Source: Ascidia mentula
Taxonomy: Eukaryota; Chordata; Ascidiacea; Phlebobranchia; Ascidiidae
Length of the DNA stretch: 64,000 bases
Reading direction: 5' to 3'
NCBI GenBank assembly: GCA_947561715.1
Contig: OX387202.1
Location: forward strand, 1-64,000
Part shown: in pieces, positions 25,800-37,199 of the stretch
Layout of the letters: each line of letters starts with the position of its first letter
Position numbering within the stretch: position 1 is the first letter of the stretch
Program-made: the position numbers and the translations under genes
The notes under the pieces: generated by a model
What the model saw: the letters and a program-made list of their open reading frames with translations, nothing else
Told to the model about the DNA's origin: nothing
Database searches by the model: none

Positions 25800-27724
25800 G
25801 TTACAGCACTTTATAGTCCTTTATTGTTTTAGAGCCAGGGCGGTCGTTGTTTAAAGGTCTGTAATTATTACTGTACCACGTTTAGTTTGACCTTTCTACG
25901 TGGGAACCCGGTCACAAATATGAACAGTTCCAATATTACAATTGTCATATTAATATTAACTGTGTTCGCTACAAGCCTTATTTATTTTAAACAAAGCTTG
26001 CGTCCATTCCCAACACGACTGTTTTTAACCATAACAAACTAATCGCCATCATCTTAATTTGAGCAAAGCTAATAATCAGAGAACCGCATCGACTTATGGT
26101 CGCATCATAATCTTTGCCTTAATTTTTCTGCCGCTTCAAACCGTTGTTACACCTTACTATTTTGGTAATTTTTGCGCATGGCTATTTGACATTAAGCTGT
26201 AATTTTGGCCGTTTTTCATTATTTACTTGATCTATTTGATGGTAATTATTATGGAAAACGTTGTAATTAATTATTGGTAAATGTTTTGCCGTACTGTGAA
26301 ACGTTCTATTAATGGCCTCAATATTATTAATGCGCTATCTGACTCAAGAGTAACTCCAATACTAGTAAAGCGACAAAAACCAAACCTTCATGTAATAATA
26401 ACAGTACGACTCCAAATAAGGCGCGACAAAAAATGCGAAATTCTCTTGTTTATTTTCTTATCTCACAGCATACAATATATATATTGTCAAGAGATCTACA
26501 TGCGTCTCACCAATTTACGTAACTAAAAATCAGCGATGTTTTATTGGTACAGTACAGTTCGGTGATTGTAAAATAAAAGGGAAGTGAAAAGACGAGAAAA
26601 CGATACACAATACATGTCACGGGGTTTGGCGATACACTGTCAAACAACTCTAAAACAAAAGGTATAACTTTGCGAATGTGATTAAAACCAACGTTAGCGA
26701 ATCAATCAACAAACAATATATTTGTCTTACTTAGCCTTCCTAGCGCAACCCAAACTACATTCGTCTCTTTCCGGTTATTTACCCAGCTCTGTTATACGCT
26801 GTCCTCTGCATCTTTATAGTCTTATGGACTAGAGGACGTAAAATAACATTTTATAGATGAGCTGCAGACAGAGGGCCCTGTTTCGACCTAAATAGGTCTG
26901 ATAACTTCTATATATTCAAGCAACTTTCAAACGAAACAACTTTGCGGAAATCAAAAAATGACAACGAAACAACGCATCTTGCTTCCACGACGCTACAGAA
27001 ATGACCCTGAAATATTCTCCGGTCCGTTGACTTAGTTAAGGCCAGCAATAGCAAAGCGAAGCAATAAAACGAAACAGCGATATATGAACTATTCGTTTTT
27101 GTTCGCACAGACGAAACGCCAGAGAATAAAACAAACACCAGTAGCGAACCCAAAGGTTTAAGGAAGCGACAAAAAAGTACAGCTAAATCAGAGTGGGATA
27201 TAAATCAATACAAAGCATCAATCACTGGTCAAACGGCCAAACATAGGAAACAATGAGTCAAGAGTTGTTACGGGCGAAATTGCGGAACACGGGCGAAAGT
27301 ACTTTTACGATTTAAGCATTCGTACAGGCGAAACGTCAGAAAAATAAAATCTTTTTAAACAAATGGTGGATATTTGTTGTTCTCCACCAGACGAACGAAC
27401 AGTTTAGTATTTACCATAATAGCTGGTGGTTATAAACCTATTACAGTTTTAACCATATACGCTTTTAAAATGGTCGATTAGATTATTAATCCCAATACGT
27501 CATGAATTTCATGGTTTCGGCTTTGCATCATCAATGGGTCTCACGTGACGAAGGTGCAGGTACAAATTGCCCGAAAATGCATTGGTTTAGATAGGGGTTA
27601 TTTACTAAAACGCGTGTAGCGCAGCCTTAATGTTTTTGTGGGAAAAATGTTACATTTAGGCATAACAACTGTCTAGGAAACTTTCATTTCAGGTTAAAAT
27701 CTTTCAGTCTTCTTTAATTAGACA

Positions 27725-27765
27725 TATATATTTCGCTTCATTAAAAGCATCATCAGTGTCTATAA
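27725..27765 (-). ncRNA. Hammerhead-ribozyme-like core in Penelope terminal repeat (downstream copy)
   Basis: The minus strand reads CTGATGA (27750-27756), then a short helix-forming GCTT..AAGC segment, then GAAATATATATG. Penelope-like elements are known to carry hammerhead motifs in their terminal repeats. Stems I and III are weak, so activity is uncertain. Confidence 0.4.
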
Positions 27766-28642
27766 AAGCAAATTAAGTATTAGGTTCAAATAAAATAAAG
27801 TAAAGGCTCTCCACTACCTCACAACACGCCATTTACACAACTAAAAACCTGCCACATGCGGCCGTGCACATTTATATCAAAATATATGCATTGGCGGCCG
27901 CCGTGGCTTCTGAAACTTGTTTTTCTAGCGGTCGCAAGAGTTAAGCTTTTAATTCGGCCCATTTCCGCGTTATACACATTCGTTCGCTGTAGCGAGTAGT
28001 AACTGGTGCAGCCACCGCAACCGAGACAAAGCGCAACAATACGGATGGTGACGTCATAAAACGCAAAAGGTTGTTAAAACAAGAGAAAATGGCGTTTAAT
28101 CCCAAATGGGAAGTGGATTATTTTATGATGGAGACGTGAACCTAGCGTGCAAGAACAAGGCAGTCATTGAATAATTCGACATTTTATTACATAGTAATAT
28201 ACGTAATTTGGCAAATGTAAATGATAAATAGTGCACATTTTTCAGGTATGGAATCATTTCCATTCCTTTCAAATAATGCTCACCTCAACTTGTCGTAATT
28301 ATTAGGAGTATATCGTTGGAAAAGCAGTATATTCAGTGGCGGCCGTTAGCACACAGTGGTGTGTGTGTTGCGGCCGGCAATAGTAAAAAGGTTGTGCACC
28401 CCTGACGTTGACCAACCGCTTACTTCGTTTAACTTCGATGGAATTTCACACACGACTTTCTCTGTTTAAACTAGTTAACACGCCCTTTACACAACTAAAA
28501 ACCTGCCACATGCAACGGGTGGAAGCGTTGAGAAACCACGGAAAAGATAAGGACACAGGGAAAAAATAAAAACACGGTTATGATAAAACACGGGAAAGAT
28601 ATAGAAACAGTATCTGCTTAAAGCAATGTAAACAAAAAAACA

Positions 28643-29638
28643 TCATTTACACCGCGGTAAAATCATTTTTTGTATATTAATTTTAGCGTTTATTTTATTT
28701 AACCATTTATCTTCAGCCATGTCCAAATTTGCGGTGCGTGGTTGTTCAACGAAAGTGACTTCGTAACATTGTTCAATGGGTGGATGTTGAGAAAACGAGC
28801 GTGGATGGCAATCTTTAAAATGATGCAAAAGCGCTGTTCCATCGTTGCGCTGTGAAACGTCGAACTTGGACCATGTGGCACGGTGACCCGACCAACGAGT
28901 GGCAAACCTGTTTTTTGTTTGTCCCACGTATTGTTCCTTACATATGTTGCAAGTACCAACGTATATACCACAACTTTTGCATGTTAAGCTTTGAATAATC
29001 TTAACTGTGCCAGTTGGAGTTTGTAAACATGTTGATGGTTTAACCATGCTTGTTCTATGTCGACCGTGGTTGCCACATAAGGCACAATGCCCGCAGGGAT
29101 ATGATCCTGTTGCAGAGCTATCTGCAGATTTTCCGATGGCAATTTGCCTATGGCGTATCACAATGTCTTGGAGAGATGGTGGTCTCTTGTATGTCACCAT
29201 ACAGTTTGGTTTAAGTTGTTTTTCTTTTTCTGAAAGTTGTAGTAGCGCTGGAAACTGCGAGGCCCAAGTGATTTTCTTAATATCTTGCATTGACGTCTTG
29301 TCTCTGTTGTTGTTGTTCCAAGTTCTCGCTTCTCTAATGATATCAGCAGTCACTCGTTTGGGAAACTGCGAGCGCTTTGCCTTTGCCTCTAGTCCGTCAA
29401 TGCTGTTGTTATAATCGATTTGTAGCTGATTGAGGTACCTCAATCTAATTGCTTCAGGGAGCACAATGGACTTGAAAGTGGCAGGTGGGTGGTGTGATGT
29501 TCCATTGAGGTACAATCGATTAAAGCTAGTTGGCTTAGTGTAACTACACTTTACAAATCGAAACGGATGCAATAATGGTGTAGTTCTATGGAGCACATCC
29601 AAAAATTCCAGGCTTTTGTTTTCTTTCCTTGTGTTCAA
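28643..29638 (-). pseudogene. Penelope-like element C-terminal fragment (linker plus GIY-YIG endonuclease)
   Basis: 331 open codons. N-terminal part: the post-RT region (YTKPTSFNRLYLNGTSHHPP, then IVLPEAIRLRYLNQL) typical of the thumb and linker of Penelope-like reverse transcriptases. Middle: a Cys-rich motif, CGHCALCGNH. C-terminal part: a GIY-YIG nuclease core with GIYVGTC, EQYVGQT and RWSGHRATW. This EN domain nicks target DNA for retrotransposition in intact elements. The reverse-transcriptase palm with its YxDD motif is missing, so the piece is 5'-truncated although the remaining frame is uninterrupted, implying fairly recent insertion. The listed start is only the first Met of the open frame. 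Confidence 0.85.
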
Positions 29639-30133
29639 CGAGCGCCAGGTTAACTTTAGTCCGAAGCGTACAAATTGCTTATAAGGTCTTTGGTGATTTG
29701 CTCGGACAAAGTTTTGCCAATGCAGATAAAAATAATATCATCAATTGTACCTCAATGGAACATCACATCACCCACCTGCCACTTAATGTCACGAAGTCAC
29801 TTTCGTTGAACAACCACGCACCGCAAATTTGGACATGGCTGAAGATAAATGGTCAATAAAATAAACGCTAAAATTAATATACAAAAAATGATTTTACCGC
29901 GGTGCAAATGATGTTTTTTTGTTCACATTGCTTTAAACAGATACTGTTTCTTTATCTTTCCCGTGTTTTATCATAACCGTGTTTTTATTTTTTTCCTGTG
30001 TCCTTATCTTATCCGTGGTTTCTCAACGCTTCCACCCGTTGTATGTGGCAGGTTTTTAGTTGTGTAAATGGCGTGTTGTGAGGTAGTGGGAGAGCCTTTA
30101 CTTTATTTGAACCTAATTCTTAATTTGCTTTTA

Positions 30134-30175
30134 TAGACACTGATGATGCTTTATACGAAGCGAAATATATATGTT
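30134..30175 (+). ncRNA. Hammerhead-ribozyme-like core in Penelope terminal repeat (inverted copy)
   Basis: CTGATGA at 30140-30146, GCTT..AAGC stem II with a 6-base loop, then GAAA at 30162-30165 and an ATATATAT segment usable as stem III. Same motif as 27725-27765 on the opposite strand. Activity is untested. Confidence 0.4.
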
Positions 30176-31055
30176 TAATTACAGAAGACTAAAAGATTTT
30201 AACCTGAAATGAAAGTTTCCTAGACAGTTGTTATATATATAATAAGGTGGAAATCTTCAGGGCCAAAATTGCAACAGAATGGAAAATGATTCCCAAAATC
30301 AATTCTCAAGCATTTAGGCAGAACAGAAATTATCAATGAATATAAGTAACAAGCACTAAAAACTAAAATTAACGTCGGAGCGAAGAAAAAAATGTGTGCA
30401 ATTAATGACAATAAGGCGTCATAGCAGCAACTTGGCAATTTGGTGTGCTCTACTGCGGCATGGTTTGGGTCTTCATCGCACGGAAAATCACAGCAGATGG
30501 ACGCTATAAAGTTTATCTGTCATGTTTTTTTCTAAACTGACCTTGAGAATTAGGAGAACACATTTGTAAATTGATTTGGTGTCGTTTGTTTCAGTATTTT
30601 CCCCACTACCAGAAAGTAAAATCCCATACCAATGTTATGTCGCTGCCAAACGCTCTAGTTGCCGTCAACTCTACACCTATTTCTTCGCCCAAAAGTAAAA
30701 TTTTCCCCAAAACAGGATTTTTATCGCATCGCTACACACGTTTTGTTGAAGAACTCCTATCTATTCTAAACCAATGCATTTTCAACCAATTTCTACCTGC
30801 AGTATTGTGACGTCGGACCCATTGTTGTGCGAAGTCGGGAGCATGAACATGGAGAGTTGTGGCATTGAGCTTTCGTTGTAGTCTGGCAACCCTGGAACAT
30901 ATTTTGCCACAGTGTGAATTATTAATCGTTAATATGCCACATACCACATTTTATACATTCCATGACAGACAGTTTTACGTAGCTTTTATTCTAGTGTACA
31001 AAAAATGTGGGTTTATGGTTTAGTTTTTCAGTGCTTTGTATGTTTTGGTTTAATT

Positions 31056-32954
31056 ATGTCCTGCCCTATTGGTGAAGAAAGTAGGTTTGTCCGGGCCAGA
31101 AATCAACAAGTTGAAAGATTTACAAAAGGTCTAAACAGTTATGTAAATTTTGTTGCACATGTTTCTTGGATTGCAGTTTGCACTATGTTGTTTTGCTGCA
31201 GCAACCCCATGGGGTCTAAACCCAAGCACATCTGCAAAGTTAAATTAATGCATCCATTGCCCAGAAATTTCCCATATTAAGCACAGAGTAACATGGATTG
31301 TATAGAAAACATTTTAAAAATGTATTTTGCATGAATTGCCTATTAAATTTTGTCATACTCACAACTATTGGTATGTATGTGATGATTTTTAGAGTTGGAG
31401 GGGGATTGGGTGGAACCATATACATTCATATTTGCAACAGACCCACAACCTGGATTGATCAACCAAGTACAAGATGAAGGGGATGGTATGTGTGTGTATT
31501 TACATGGTTTGTAGCTAATGATTACTTTTTCCTTAGGAGGACATTGGGATGCTGAGGTTGAGTTAATGGATCAAGCTGTTTTAGCTGTAAACAAACTAAC
31601 TCCCCAACCAAGATTCATGGTAATTGGTGGCGATCTTCTTAATGCATTCCCAGGTAGGTAAACATGTTGTACCCCAACTTGTATGCCCTACTTTATACTT
31701 AGAAAGTAGTGTTCCCAATAATATCGCTAAATGACAGTTATATATTACTGTTGCGCATGGCTTTGTATAAAAGGCTATTTTTCTGCTACTTCACTTAAAT
31801 CCAATCAAAACTTAATAATGGGGTTTAGAAATGAAGTCTTCTAACCTATAAGAAATTTTTTTCAGGTCAACCTTACAGAGAAGCACAATACCGTTCTGTC
31901 CAGGCCTCATTTGCAAAATTAAACAAAAGCATTCCAGTACTTGTTGTTAGCGGCAACCACGACGTTGGGAATGTTCCAACCAATGAAACGCGAGATATTT
32001 ACAACAAAGAGTTTGGGGATGAGTTTTATTCTTTCTGGGTTGGAGGAGTCTTTTATATTGTAATCGACTCACAATATCTGTTCGATGACTCTCTAACACC
32101 GGAAAGATCGTCTGCCCAACAAACTTGGTTCATTGACACTTTGGCAAAGTAAGACAATGTCTCGACTGCCATTTTACTTTCACATCTTAATGTAGAAATT
32201 GTAACAGCATCAGCTATTGCTGTTGTTGGGTTACACTGCTCTAATTGTTACTTTGTAAGTTGGTTTTTAATGATGTAGAGATTATATTCAATTCGCATAA
32301 AGTGATGGACACAAACGAGCGGCTATAACTTGACTCGTTTGTCTTATAAGTACCCAGTTGTTGCCAGAATTAAGTGCTGATGTCACAGGGCTCGTGAAAG
32401 CGGGAGCAAGCATACTGTTCTCTTCATGCACATCCCGTTATTCATCAAACATGTTGATGAGGATGACAATTACTTTGCTATCAGAAGGAATGAAAGAGTT
32501 GGAATTCTCACCAAACTTGCTGAGGCTGGAATTAAAATAGTGTTCCACGGGCATTACCATCGTGAAGGTGGAGGTTCGTGGAGCACCCAAGTTAATGGAG
32601 AAATGCACACAGTAAGTCGACTCAATTATCTACTTTTCATTGTTAGTTTGTGCTTATTTAAACTCAATCTATGCTTTCCATGTGTAAATACGTCTATATT
32701 CTCAACCTTTTTTTTCATGAACGAGTGTGTGCCACAGTTAGTGATAATTTTATTTTTAAATTGAAAATTACTAATTATTTTTTTTTATTGTGTCCAAATA
32801 TCGTTGATTTCAGATAAAAGTTGTTGTTTCATCAGCCATTGGATGCCAACTTGGTGATCAAGAACCAGGAATAAACATTGTAAAAGTTTTGGAGGATGAA
32901 GTTTCTCATCAATATTATCCAATGCAAGACATACCATGTCTAGTTGACTTTTAA
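31056..32954 (+). CDS. CPPED1: Calcineurin-like phosphoesterase, CPPED1 type
   Basis: CPPED1 is a cytosolic metallo-dependent Ser/Thr phosphatase (in mammals it acts on AKT). Six exons: 31056-31128, 31393-31485, 31537-31653, 31866-32148, 32389-32611, 32814-32954; total 930 nt (309 aa), matching the usual ~314. Metal-site motifs are all present in order: ATDPQ, GGDLL, GNHD, MHIPLF and GHYH; the DPQ variant in place of DxH is usual for this subfamily. No signal peptide or membrane segment. A 3' splice-site-like GTTTTTCAG lies about 25 bases upstream of the ATG, compatible with a 5' UTR intron or spliced-leader addition. AATAAA overlaps the stop. ZGPAT starts 380 bp downstream on the same strand. 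Confidence 0.93.
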
Positions 32955-32958
32955 TAAA
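32953..32958 (+). terminator. Poly(A) signal overlapping the CPPED1 stop codon
   Basis: TAATAAAA: AATAAA begins inside the TAA stop codon of CPPED1. Confidence 0.45.
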
Positions 32959-33334
32959 ATATCTTCAATTTTCTTGCTGAGGTGTATCGTTGCAAGTTGT
33001 CTTCAAGAATGTTTCAGACTGCTGCACTGTAATTTACAATTGACATCATTATTATCCTTCATTGTTCTTCCAATATGAAAATATTAAATCTCATCCAATC
33101 ATGGAAATTTTCCTATCAGGAAATCATCTTTCACTTGTTTAAAGTTGATGCAATTTGTTTGCGCGTTTTACCTTTTAAAACTTTACAAACCACTTATTTG
33201 CATATTGCTTTAATGCAAAAGTGCATTGTGCAGAAATTATTTCCTTTTGATGCAATTAAAGCCAAACTTATTTTATGTTTCAGAATCACTGTTTGTAAAA
33301 AAGTATGTAGTAATTATCATTACAAGCAGATATT

Positions 33335-36300
33335 ATGGATGAGTTAAAATCAGCTCTCAAGTTGCATCAGAGCCAACTTACCCAGGTATAAATTTGCTTT
33401 TTATAGTTGTAATGCTTTTTATTTTGCACAATTCTTTATTATCTCCTGTATGAAGATTGAAAAAGCTATTTCCAGTGGACAAGGAAATGAAGAGTTGGTT
33501 CAGTTGCATGAAGACATGAAGGAACTGATTTCCCTGAAGCAAGATAGTTTGCTCTCATATGAAAAGAGCAAGCTCATAGCAGCTGTTGATGATCACCAGC
33601 AACAGGCATGGATATATTTTTTTCATGAAGTGGGAGAGAGCCAATATAACGTCTATTGGTTTCCGGGTATTTATATTTGACTAGTTTGCCAACTGGACCC
33701 GACTTATTTAGGTTCTTATCACAATGCAATTTTAAATCGAGAAAATCATATAAAAATAACAGCAAGTTAAAACTGGAAAGGAATATTACAAAAGTCAGAT
33801 ATATATTTTCCATAAACATAGGTGGCAGGACAACACTAAATGATATATTTTCGAAATAACTTTACCTTTCATGATTTTCAAAAACAAGTTTTTTTCAAGG
33901 GAGTTTTAGTTTATTTACAAAATATTTTTAAGTTTAAAATAAAGTTATGTTTATAAGGAACCTCAACAAAATTCTGAAGATAAATGCCTTGGTGTCCCAG
34001 AAGTTGCTTTTGACAAAGAAATGTCCAAATTTTACACTGAAATTGCTGAAGGTGATGATAATATAACAAACAAAAACAATGAAACTAGAGAAGAAAACAA
34101 AATCAGGAAAAACACTTTTTTGGAATGGAATGATGATGAACGGAACAATGAGTTTTTGGATACTATTGAAAATTGCGATGATATCTGTGGAAGAAAGTGT
34201 CGCGCCCCAATAACCACTGACTGGTCTGGAACAAGTTACCACAACGCCATGATTATGAACGTTGTCAATAACGAGTTTGTTACTGTTCTGTTTATAAACC
34301 CCGTCAGTGAGGATATGAAAACATGTCCTTACAATCTTGATGAGCGATGCAGGTGGGATGCATCCTGGTGTAAAATAGTTTTGTACAAATAAATTTACAT
34401 TATTTACAGGTTTTCTGATGGCCAATGTCAATATTCCCATGGACACTTAGTTAACCTGTACCACCTGCACAAGTTTAAAGAGCCGGATTTCTCCAACTTT
34501 TGTAAAGGCTCTTCATGTCTAGTGAAACAATCTGATGGCTTGTGGGCTCATGCCCAAGTGGAGAGTTGCCATGACAACCACCAGTTTTCAATCAGGCAAG
34601 TAATCGAGTAAAGTTCTTCATCTTTTTTATGTTTATCAATTGTTTAGATTTTTGCACAAGAACTTGAATAGTGTTGTTGACATATCGGACATTTTCCCAA
34701 CACACCATGATAAAAACAGTGATGATGACAGTGATAATGATGACATTATTGAACTTGGCAATACTATTCTCACAACAGTTGGTAATGTTATACAGTTTTT
34801 ACATTCACACGGTTTCTCACAACTAAATGATGTCCATATTTCAAGAAAAAGATACAAAAAATTCAGAGCAAGTTGGATCTTGGGAAAAATACACAAGAGG
34901 AATTGGTTCAAAAATTATGATGAAACAGGGGTAAGTTTATTGGCAGTTTATTAAGCTGGTCACTAAAAATAGTTAAACAAATATATGTAAAGTATATTGA
35001 TCTTATTTAACACTGTCCCAATTCTCAGTTATGTTCGAGGAGAAGGACTTGGACGGGATCGAAAAGGTCGTCTGAATCCCGTCCCTGTGGTGGTACTTCC
35101 CCCGGGAAAGTCCCTGGACCATTGTATGAATGTAAAGGAAAAGAAAAAGGTATTTGTTGTAAATATTTGCACTGAAATGACAAAAACGCATAATAAAGTT
35201 CACAGGCTTCGCAGCCAAGGCATTGCAGCCAAGCTGGATCAGCCACTTTTCCCAACAAGTCGGGCGAGATCTGAGAAATCTAGCTCCCGGTGAGGTTTGA
35301 ACTCACGACCCTGGGCTAACCAGGCCCTGAGCTACAGGAGCTCAGTGGCTTCACGGGGTATATTGTGGCCAAGGTACACTGGTGCGCAAGCGCACAACTT
35401 GTCAGGCGACCTTCACATGCGTAGAGGATCTCCACCACCGTAATCAGACAAAGCAGTCTGGTTAGCCCAGGGTCGTGAGTTCAAACCTCACCGGGAGCTT
35501 GATTTTTCAAATCTCGCTCTGACTTGTCAGGAAAAGTGGCTGATCCAGCTTGGCTGCAATGCCTTGGCTGCAAAGCCTGTGAACCTTATGATCAGAATAT
35601 TAGAGCTGTGATTGCCAAATATAAAGGGCCTGCGCAGTGGGGCGATCCCGCCTTGCTATGCGTACTAATGCATAATAATATTGTTTTGCTATTTTTGTTG
35701 CCAGGCATACTAATTAATCAGAATTGCTCTTCTGGCACTTAGTTTCTTAAGTGCCAGAAGTGCAATTCTGATTAATTAAATATTGTTTTGTTCTATTACT
35801 ATTACTCACTGAAAATCTACCAAGTTAGCACTAGATTCAAAAGTGTAACAATTTAACTAGAATAACTTCATGAAAGCAACCTTTTTTGAAGAGATACTAC
35901 TTGCTTTAAATTAGTAATTCTCAACCATTATTTATTATTATTATTGTGGCTCTCATTAATCTACTGTAAAATCCATCAACACTTTTGTTGGCAAAACAGT
36001 CAAATACAACACATTAACTTGCTATATTTAATTTTGCTGCCTTCTTGTGGTCGATTGCTGCCCTGCAATAAGGCTCAGTGGGACCTGATTAGAAAAAAAG
36101 AATGCAACGTCTACACTTCACCTAAAAAGATCTCTAGATTTTAGATTTGACCTTATTTGGGATTATTGGTAAACTGTGCCTCCTTTTGATAAAGGGGTTC
36201 CCTCTAAAATTATGGGCCCTGTTTTGGTCATATCGTTTAAATGTGCCCTTGAAGGTTTATGGTGTTTAATCCAGCTCTTGTATTTGGTTCCTACTTTAAA

Positions 36301-37199
36301 CACTGGTGTAAATAAAAGAAATATTCTGGCCTTAATATTATCACTTGCTGTGTAAATATTACGCTAATAAATAGTAGCCATTATTTCATAGGTAGAGAAG
36401 CAGAAGCAACCTCAGAAAGTTTACAAATCACCAACAGTTTTTCATTTTATCAACAATGCTCTTGGTGACAAACATAAGAAAATTCAGGCCAACAAATTTT
36501 CAAGGAAAAAGGATTTGTTTGGAATAAAACCAGATTCTTCTTCAGATAAAACAACTTTTGGAAGCCAACTTTTGAAAAATGATTACAGGCTAAAAGAACT
36601 AAACAATCGCATAAAAAAATTAAGAGGATCTGTGTCAAGAAATATGATCAAGTATGTTCATGAAATCTGGTGTTTGTTGCAGAACTAGTTGATAATTTCT
36701 ATTATTTGGGATCTTGGCATAAACTGACAGAAACAATTGCTGGACATTGTGTTAAATTTCAAATTTTTGTCAAAATATAGAGTATTAGAAAAGTCCAAAT
36801 ATATCAATTATCTGGAGCATGGTTTCGCGAATACTTTTTGTGTGACCAACAAAAATATTTCCAATATTATGTGAACCAAAAAGGAATGTAACATGTTGTT
36901 TGACTGTCAAAGTAATGTAATTGTGATGTAAGAATCGAAAATATTAGTGAATTTGTGGCAACAAAGCAACATTATGAAGTGCATTGAATCAGTGTCAATT
37001 TAAGCACAAAATACGTACATGTGTCGAAGTTTTACAACTCAAAATTGTGTCCTGTATCAGAAACCCAAAAGTAGCAAATCAACTTGGCGAAAAGTTAGCG
37101 GAAGCATTAGAAGAACTAAAGGCAATCCAATCATCCAGCAAATCAATCGAAGCACACCAAAACAGGAGTGAAACCCACAAAAAAATGACCAAGTTCTGA
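33335..37199 (+). CDS. ZGPAT: Zinc finger CCCH-type with G-patch domain protein
   Basis: ZGPAT is a nuclear CCCH zinc-finger/G-patch protein, reported in mammals as a transcriptional repressor and linked to splicing factors. Nine exons: 33335-33385, 33456-33605 (or to 33629), 33958-34352, 34410-34595, 34648-34781, 34867-34930, 35029-35149, 36392-36651, 37061-37199; 1500 nt (499 aa) with the first choice. The order matches the family: N-terminal coiled coil (MDELKSALKLHQSQL), a Tudor-like stretch (YHNAMIMNV), a C-x7-C-x5-C-x3-H finger (CPYNLDERC to QYSH), an acidic linker, a G-patch (TRGIGSKIMMKQGYVRGEGL) and a C-terminal coiled coil ending HKKMTKF. The intron after 34595 uses a GC donor (AG|GCAAGTA). 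The exon-2 donor is unresolved: either AG|GCATGG or GAA|GTGGGA. The 1.2-kb intron 35150-36391 is full of SINE and hairpin repeats. Confidence 0.93.
35206..35585. mobile_element. Pair of tRNA-derived SINEs in inverted orientation, in a ZGPAT intron
   Basis: Arms at about 35206-35325 (minus) and about 35457-35585 (plus) are inverted copies sharing GGTTAGCCCAGGGTCGTGAG, TTCAAACCTCACCGGGAG and AAAAGTGGCTGATCCAGC. About 130 bp of other sequence lies between. Each arm carries a Pol III B-box-like GAGTTCAAACCTC. A possible third fragment follows at about 35630-35672 (GCAGTGGGGCGA). When transcribed with ZGPAT the arms could form a hairpin of about 120 bp. Confidence 0.75.
35283..35341 (-). tRNA. tRNA-like head of SINE (degenerate, D-arm lost)
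   Basis: On the minus strand: a 7-bp acceptor stem (GCTCCTG with CGGGAGC, one G-T pair), an A-box-like TAGCTCAGGG, a 4-bp stem GGGC/GCCC enclosing the 7-base loop CTGGTTA, and a perfect T-arm (GTGAG-TTCAAAC-CTCAC). The loop would give anticodon GGT (Thr). At 59 nt it lacks a proper D-arm, so it is a SINE head or tRNA pseudogene rather than a working tRNA. Confidence 0.55.
35711..35778. repeat. Near-perfect 31-bp hairpin in ZGPAT intron
   Basis: Arms 35711-35741 and 35748-35778 are inverted copies with one mismatch around a 6-base loop. The sequence starts TAATTAATCAGAATTGC. It is probably the relic of a very small palindromic element. Confidence 0.85.
35925..36075 (+). repeat. Dispersed repeat, partner of 25405-25530
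   Basis: Shares several 12-20 base blocks with 25405-25530 in the opposite orientation, including the segment around TTAATTTTGCTGCCTTCTTG. Intronic in ZGPAT. Confidence 0.6.

Larger units (their letters stand above)
27661..30233 (-). mobile_element. Penelope-like retroelement, 5'-truncated, with inverted ends
   Basis: A minus-strand open frame (28643-29638) encodes the C-terminal part of a Penelope-like polyprotein. It is flanked by long inverted copies: about 27661-27860 pairs with 30050-30233, and about 28475-28760 pairs with 29790-30063. The upstream inverted arm joins an N-terminal piece (near 29737-29780, matching 29484-29515 inverted) directly to the C-terminal and terminal region, so it is an internally deleted inverted copy. 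About 620 bp of foreign sequence (27860-28475) lies between two copies of an ACACAACTAAAAACCTGCC block; its right part ends CACCCCTG like a hAT terminus. Inverted terminal copies are typical of Penelope-like elements. No reverse-transcriptase catalytic core is present, so it is dead. Confidence 0.8.
25272..31055. other. Repeat-rich intergenic region, MED14 to CPPED1
   Basis: About 5.8 kb dominated by repeats: a dispersed element at about 25405-25530, a CTGCAGACAG fragment near 26862, a Penelope-like element (27661-30233) and a segment at about 30240-30480 with a diverged relative at about 37840-38030. A GACGTC-containing segment at about 30790-30840 matches one at about 38085-38150 and, inverted, one at about 27500-27590. 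Apart from a possible coding exon at 25665-25799, no cellular gene was recognised. Confidence 0.5.

Noticed and set aside
28699-28971. Minus-strand 90-codon frame overlapping the Penelope ORF
   Set aside because: Out-of-frame shadow of the GIY-YIG coding region.
29007-29414. Plus-strand 135-codon frame opposite the Penelope ORF
   Set aside because: Antisense shadow of the real frame; no recognisable domain.
33574-34446. Minus-strand frames of 81 and 170 codons opposite ZGPAT exons
   Set aside because: Antisense shadows of ZGPAT coding exons.
35283-35341. Functional tRNA-Thr gene
   Set aside because: The D-arm is missing and the total length is 59 nt; a similar B-box sequence recurs in an inverted copy 120 bp away, so it is a SINE head.
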